Below are positions 58,873-64,000 of a stretch of DNA of 64,000 nt, in pieces. Both the position numbers and the translations under genes were made by a program. The notes beneath the pieces are model-generated. The model saw only the letters and a program-made list of their open reading frames with translations. It did not search any database and was not told the origin of the DNA. Origin of the DNA: Knoxdaviesia capensis (Eukaryota > Ascomycota > Sordariomycetes > Microascales > Gondwanamycetaceae); contig LNGK01000006.1 of assembly GCA_001510575.1 (NCBI GenBank), positions 248,001-312,000 on the forward strand, written 5' to 3'. Position 1 is the stretch's first letter; each line of letters starts with the position of its first letter.

Positions 58873-61800
58873 ATGGCAGCCAATCCCGTGCTAGCGGAAG
58901 GCGCTACGGAAATGGTCGTTCCTTCCCTGCCTAGCAACCATCTGCCCACTGAAGATTTCCCCGACTTTTGTTTACATAACGAATCTGATCCAACATCTTC
59001 AGATGCGTTTGCTGCAACTTCACTTATTTCTTCCTCTTCAAACACCACCGCATCTTCTACTTCTTATTCTCCGACCCCGGACCCGAATCCGAGTGCAATC
59101 CCGAATTCCTCCGGCTTCGTACCTTCACCCCATATTCATTCCCAGCATTCCCAACAGCAACAGCAACATTTCCAGCATCACCATCATCCTTCCAACTCTC
59201 GTCTATCAATAGTCAGCACAGCATCGTCCGACTACGCCTCGTCCGTGTTCACTGAGTCGTCGTTTGTTTCTACCGGATCGGCGACTACTACATCCTCAGG
59301 AGCTCACGTGGCCGACTTCGACTCGCTTGTTGCATCGCCAGCCGGATACTGCACACCGCAGACCCCGGAATCCCGGTCCCGCGCCAGCACCACCGGCACA
59401 GCTCCCCCGTCGGCTCCCCGGAACCGCCGAGACAAGCAGGAACTCCACGCGGCCCGAGTTCAGCGTTCGGCCAGCAAGAGCTCGGCGTTTGCCGGTCGAG
59501 ACCCGTCGTCGTCCCCTGGCGGCAAGAAAAATCGTTTCCACCGTTCAGCTTCGTCCCCTGCCGACGCCCTAGCTGCTGTCGAGCCGCCGCATGAGCAAGG
59601 CTTAACCAGAATGGCGTTTGCCGAGCAGCAACGCTGGATTACGGTCCAGCAGAAGACCTTTACAAAATGGTATGTGTAGCTGTTTGAACTGAGGGGGAAA
59701 GACCCTGGAACTTGGCCACGTCAGCTAACATGATATGCAGGCTCAACACAAAGCTTGAAGCCCGTGATTTGGCGGTAAAGGACCTGGTGGCGGATTTGAG
59801 CGATGGTGTAAGTTTGCTCTTGGACAATTACAACAGCTATTTATCACCCGTAAGATGCTAACACTCTCCCCGTTTTTTTCTTCTTCTCTATAGGTTATTC
59901 TCATCCACCTCCTCGAATGCCTATCTAGCGAATCCCTGGGTCGATATGCGTCAAAGCCGAAGCTACGAGTGCAAAAGTTCGAAAATGCCAACCTTGCCCT
60001 GGACTTCATCAAGTCGAGGGGCATCCAGATGACCAATATTGGTGCGGAGGATGTCGTCGACGGAAACCGCAAAATCATCCTCGGTCTAATATGGACTCTG
60101 ATTTCTCGCTTCACCATCAGCGACATCAACGAGGAGGGAATGACAGCAAAGGAGGGCCTGCTGCTGTGGTGTCAACGCAAGACAGCATGCTACGATGAGG
60201 TCGATGTCCGTGACTTTAGCGCCAGCTGGAATGACGGCCTGGCCTTCTGTGCATTGCTGGATATTCACAGGCCCGATCTCATTGATTACGACTCCCTGGA
60301 TAAGTCCGATCGCCGCGGAAACATGCAGATGGCCTTTGATATTGCTCATAAGGAGATCGGTATCCCCAAGCTGCTCGATGTTGAAGATGTCTGTGACGTG
60401 GCCAAGCCCGACGAGCGCAGTTTGATGACCTACATCGCCTACTGGTTCCATGCCTTCTCACAGATGGAGAAGGTCGAGAATGCCGGCCGCCGTGTGGAGA
60501 AGTTCGTTCTCAACATGCAGGGCGCCTGGGAGATGCAGAGCGCCTTTGAGAGACGCATGGCCGAGCTTCTCCAGAACCTGAAGAACCAGCTGGTTCAGTG
60601 GCAGTTGGCCAAATTTGAGGGCACCTACACTGATGCCAAGGCGCAAGCCACCCAGTTTGCCGCCTACAAGCGAGGCAAGAAGCGGGAATGGGTCGCTGAG
60701 AAGAGCGAACTGGCCACGCTGCTTGGTAACATCAAGACGAAGCTGGGAACATACCGGCTACGACCGTATGAGCCTCCCGAGCATCTTCGGCTAGATGTTA
60801 TGGAGCATGAGTGGGCCGAGCTTTCTCACGCAGAGATGAAGCGTGCGCAGTTGATTAATGAGACCATAAGAGAGTGAGTGTGATCATCCCCTACCCACAA
60901 CCACCACCACCACCTTTGGACTGCATGAGAGTAGTGTCAACAACTAACAAGCCTCGTCGTCTAGCATCAAAAATGCTCTGCGCAAGTCATTTGCTGACAA
61001 GGCCAACGATTTTGCCATGGCCCTGAATACCATGCAGCTGGCCATCTCCGGACTGGAAGGCGATGTTGAAGACCAGTTGCACCACGTCCAGAAGCTCAAC
61101 CAGAACCTGCCCCCGTTGGATGCCTATCTCGAGACGATCGCCGTGGTTGACGCCAAGTGTGAGGAAGCCAACATTGAGGAGAACGATTTCACCACGTACA
61201 CGTACGACGAGCTCGCATATGAACTGAGCCTGGTGAAGGCATCGGTGCAGAAGAAGCTCTCGTTCCTGGACAACCAGATGGTGGCTCGTAACATGACGAA
61301 CCTGACGCCAATCCAGCTGGAGGAGTTTGAGAGCGTGTTCCGGCACTTTGACCGCGACGACTCGAACTCGCTGATGGAGCTGGAGTTCAGCGCGGCGCTG
61401 GCGTCGCTGGGGCTGGTGTTCTCGGAGGACGAGATGCACGACTACTTCATGGAGACGTCGCACGGGCGCGACCACGTGACGTTTGAGCAGTTCATCCGCT
61501 TCATGGTCGACGTGACGGAGGACCAGAACACGGCCGAGCAGGTGTTCCAGTCGTTCCGCGAGGTGGCAGACGGCAAGCCGTACGTGACGGAGATGGACCT
61601 GCGCCACAGTCTGGTGCCGGACGAGGTGATCGACAAGCTGACGGACATAATCCCGCCGCACCGGGGGCCCGACATGGCGGCCGACCGCGGCATGCCGCAG
61701 TACGACTACGTCTCCTTTATGGAGCGGCTCATCTCCGATACTGATGGCTCGTCGTCGGGCGGCAGTAGCGGCCGGGGGAGTCCGCACCAGGCCGGTGGGC

Positions 61801-61892
61801 TCGGTGGCGTTCCGCCGGGGGTTCTGCAGGAACGGGTGAATCGCGGAGGGGCGAGTCCGACAAAGGATGCGAAGGCTAACGGCTGGCACTGA
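58873..61892 (+). CDS. acnA: Alpha-actinin, F-actin cross-linking protein
   Basis: Actin-bundling protein of the contractile ring and septation site. Four exons: 58873-59669, 59741-59807, 59894-60873 and 60965-61892, giving 923 aa. Two calponin-homology domains span roughly residues 255-480: WITVQQKTFTKWLNTKL starts CH1, and LLLWCQRKTACYDEVDVRDFSASWNDGLAF marks CH2. Spectrin-like helical repeats follow to about residue 760. Two EF-hands come next, the first with calcium loop DRDDSNSLMELEF, the second degenerate. Phases are 2, 0 and 2, with donors GTATGT, GTAAGT and GTGAGT. A Ser/Thr/Gln/His-rich N-terminal extension of about 250 residues precedes CH1, whereas classical family members begin near the WxxVQxKTFTKW block. 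A downstream start is possible but no suitable ATG lies just before CH1 except Met248. Confidence 0.93.
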
Positions 61893-63268
61893 GGTTGAGA
61901 CTCGGCTCCGAAAGCGGCACGACATCCTCCCGTCTCCGTCCCCTTCCCTTCCCCTCTCTCTCTCTCCTTCATGCCCGCCACCCTCTTCCCAGCTCTCTGC
62001 CTCTCTCCAAATCACCCCCCCTCCTCTTCGTGTAGCTTTCCTTCTCCCCCATAATCCCGGATCAAGCAGAGCATTTCACTCTCGCCATGCTATCTCTTTT
62101 TCCACTTCTTTTCTTCTTCTTGAGAACACCCCGCATTATTCGCGTTAAATAGTTGGTTTACCTCCTTCGTCTTTTTTTTTTTTTCGTACAGAGTATATGA
62201 GAATGATAACTACGCTCTCACTTTTGTCTTTCCTTTTGTATTTATTTTTTTTTTAAAACGCTGGGAATTTTTGCATACAGGGGATGGAATCAAACAAGCC
62301 ACTTCTTGGACTATACATACTTCTATTTTCTTCTCGTCTCGGCCTCTAGATGATTCTGAAGCTGTAAACTGTCTTTCTTGAGCTGCTTCTATTTCTTCCT
62401 TTCTTCGTCGTTCCGCTTCTGTTCTTTTTAATGGGGTCCCGTCGCTACTCGCATCGTGTCTTTCGTGTCGGGACTCGGGTATTTTTTCTTCTATATTCTT
62501 CTTTTTATTGCACTTCACTGCCGGAGGTGCGGCCTCCAGCCCATGGCAGGTCTTGATACTGTATGTATATCCGGTATCCATTAGATTAGACTTGCAGAAA
62601 ACAATCAAAGACTCGATTGTCACCAAAAGTCAAAGTGTTCGTATTGCCCGAGTCCAGACATGCACCTGTGAAATGAAGGGAGGAGTCTATCTTAGAAGAT
62701 GAGAGCTTTCACGGGTCTTGCAAATGCAGAAACGTAGATAGAGACGTTACGTGATAAACCCACAAGATGTACCCCCATACGTAAGTCACAACTTCTAAAC
62801 GCGGCGTCTCAATTGTCCAGATTCGCAAGCAAAGATTGTCACACGAAAAAGCCGATGTAAATCAAAAACAGAAATATATGAGTCTCTCGTAGATAGAGAC
62901 AATTGCCCATGGCACACAGAAGATGGAGACACAAAACGGAACAGAGAATACAATCAACCATCCCGAGCAACACAGCTCTGATACAAGAGGGATCTGAAAC
63001 AGAAAAAAAATAGACAGCGAGAAAAGAAGCATCCACCGCTCCCCATATCAGCAACAAACGCCAGACGATTAAGAAAAAGAACATATGGACGAAAAATAAA
63101 CCGGGACAAAGGATTGTGTAGTGTACGTGGAGAATCTCAGCAAGAGAGAATGAAACTGTGATACGGGAACTATGTAAGGCCAACCAAGGCCACCCGACGA
63201 GCAAGGAAACTGGAGAAAAGAAAGATGAAAGTCAAATGAGAGACGGGGACGAAGACGACAAAAGATAA
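61893..63268. other. Convergent intergenic region
   Basis: 3' flanks of alpha-actinin (+) and the truncated edge gene (-). CT-rich DNA at 61920-62130 and T-runs near 62171-62184 and 62243-62254 are visible. No supportable gene. Confidence 0.5.
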
Positions 63269-64000
63269 TCACTTCGTCTCAAACGCATCCATATCCTTCA
63301 ACGCCCCCGCAAGTCGCCGGTAGTCGCGCAGAAGCTCCAGCACTTCGGCAAGCCGCAGGTCGCCGGGATTCTGCATCTCCATGAAACGCTTGCTCGGCGG
63401 GGCAATCTTGCGGATCTCCTTGGGAGGAAGGCCGGTCGCAAGGTCGGGGAATGCCTGAGCGAAAGAGGAATGTTAGTTTGTGTGGGACGACGGGTGAAGC
63501 GATGGTATCCATGGTGGTACAGGTGGTACAGGTTGTACAAGGGAGAACGTGAAACCACACGGTAGCGAAAGGGATGATATATATATACTTACAGTTGTAA
63601 GATCTCCTCCATTCTCCTTTCCTGCCGTTGTTGCCGCAGCCTTCGCAGGCGTGGAAGCAGCAGCAGTAGCCGCAGCAGCAGCAGCAGCGGGCAGAGGGCC
63701 CGTCTCCTTATCTTTCGGCACCGGGCTCGGCGGCGCCCGCGAGAACCCCCGCATCATGCTGATCCCCGACAACCGCGTCATCGGATTCAGGTTCAGCGAG
63801 TTTCCAAAGTTGCGCATCGACTCCAGCATCGCCGCGTTACCGCCCGGCGTGAGCAGCGACGGCGTCGCCAGTCCCGGCCCGGCGGCAGGCGCCGCAGCAC
63901 CCGCCGGAGGTGGCGGGGTGCCCGACGACGCCGTCTTCTCGTCGGCGGCCGCACGCCGCGTCGAGCTTGCCCCACTCCGTGAGCTGTCGGCGCTGTGGTC
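63269..64000 (-). CDS. Unidentified protein, C-terminal part only
   Basis: The N-terminus lies beyond the right edge. Visible exons: 64000-63593 and 63454-63269, together 197 residues, with the edge falling on a codon boundary in this frame. The intron donor is GTAAGT followed by (AT)n, the acceptor CTCAG, phase 0. The first part is Ser/Pro/Ala-rich and disordered, with LESMRNFGNSLNLNPMTRL, SGISMMRGFSR and a poly-Ala tract encoded by (GCN)n near 63648-63695. The last 60 residues look structured and conserved (PPKEIRKIAPPSKRFMEMQ, then LAEVLELLRDYRRLAGALKDMD). I do not recognise the family. Confidence 0.75.

Overview
The window is nuclear DNA from a filamentous ascomycete (Pezizomycotina). A Sordariomycete is my best guess, by inference only. 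Supporting signs are GC-rich third codon positions, mostly short introns with GTAAGT/GTATGT-type donors, CT-rich tracts upstream of genes on the coding strand, and typical fungal families: Zn2Cys6 regulator, LaeA-like methyltransferase, TRK potassium transporter and alpha-actinin. I find 15 complete protein-coding genes and one truncated by the right edge. No rRNA, tRNA, CRISPR array or recognisable transposon is visible. Exon borders were worked out by hand from splice signals, reading phase and family alignment, so they are models rather than observed transcripts.

Layout. 0-6.6 kb: rer1 (-), then a FAD-dependent monooxygenase (+). 10.8-20.4 kb: four tandem plus-strand genes, encoding a LaeA-like methyltransferase, mitochondrial enoyl-CoA hydratase, a RING/Cys-rich/SH3 protein and a mitochondrial-type cysteine synthase. 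20.8-23.3 kb: a divergent pair of mitochondrial genes, an unrecognised protein (-) and ribosomal protein bL19m (+). 24-35.3 kb: a TRK transporter (-), the TFIIH helicase XPB/Ssl2 (-), a CHY zinc-finger protein (+) and proteasome alpha-4 (-). 36.7-38.7 kb: a Zn2Cys6 transcription factor (-), followed by a gene-free stretch of about 14 kb that lies upstream of it. 52.8-55.9 kb: a mitochondrial D-2-hydroxyglutarate/D-lactate dehydrogenase (-) whose last 11 codons sit beyond a 1.37 kb intron. 58.9-61.9 kb: alpha-actinin (+) with a long N-terminal extension. The right edge holds the 3' end of an unidentified gene (-).

The genes are mostly housekeeping and do not form one pathway or a recognisable biosynthetic cluster. 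Links that can be argued are as follows. Several products are mitochondrial (enoyl-CoA hydratase, cysteine synthase, bL19m, its divergent partner and the D-2HG dehydrogenase). The bL19m/partner promoter and the D-2HG dehydrogenase promoter share an E-box-flanked GGTGCCA-type motif. The cysteine synthase promoter carries two tandem 10-mers close to the CYS3/MetR sulfur-control consensus. The most notable sequence-level observations concern splicing: micro-exons of 5, 7 and 18 nt, the 1.37 kb intron, and a Zn2Cys6 gene whose reading frame is closed by a TAG that is also a candidate splice acceptor. I did not find evidence for a clearly new multi-gene system.
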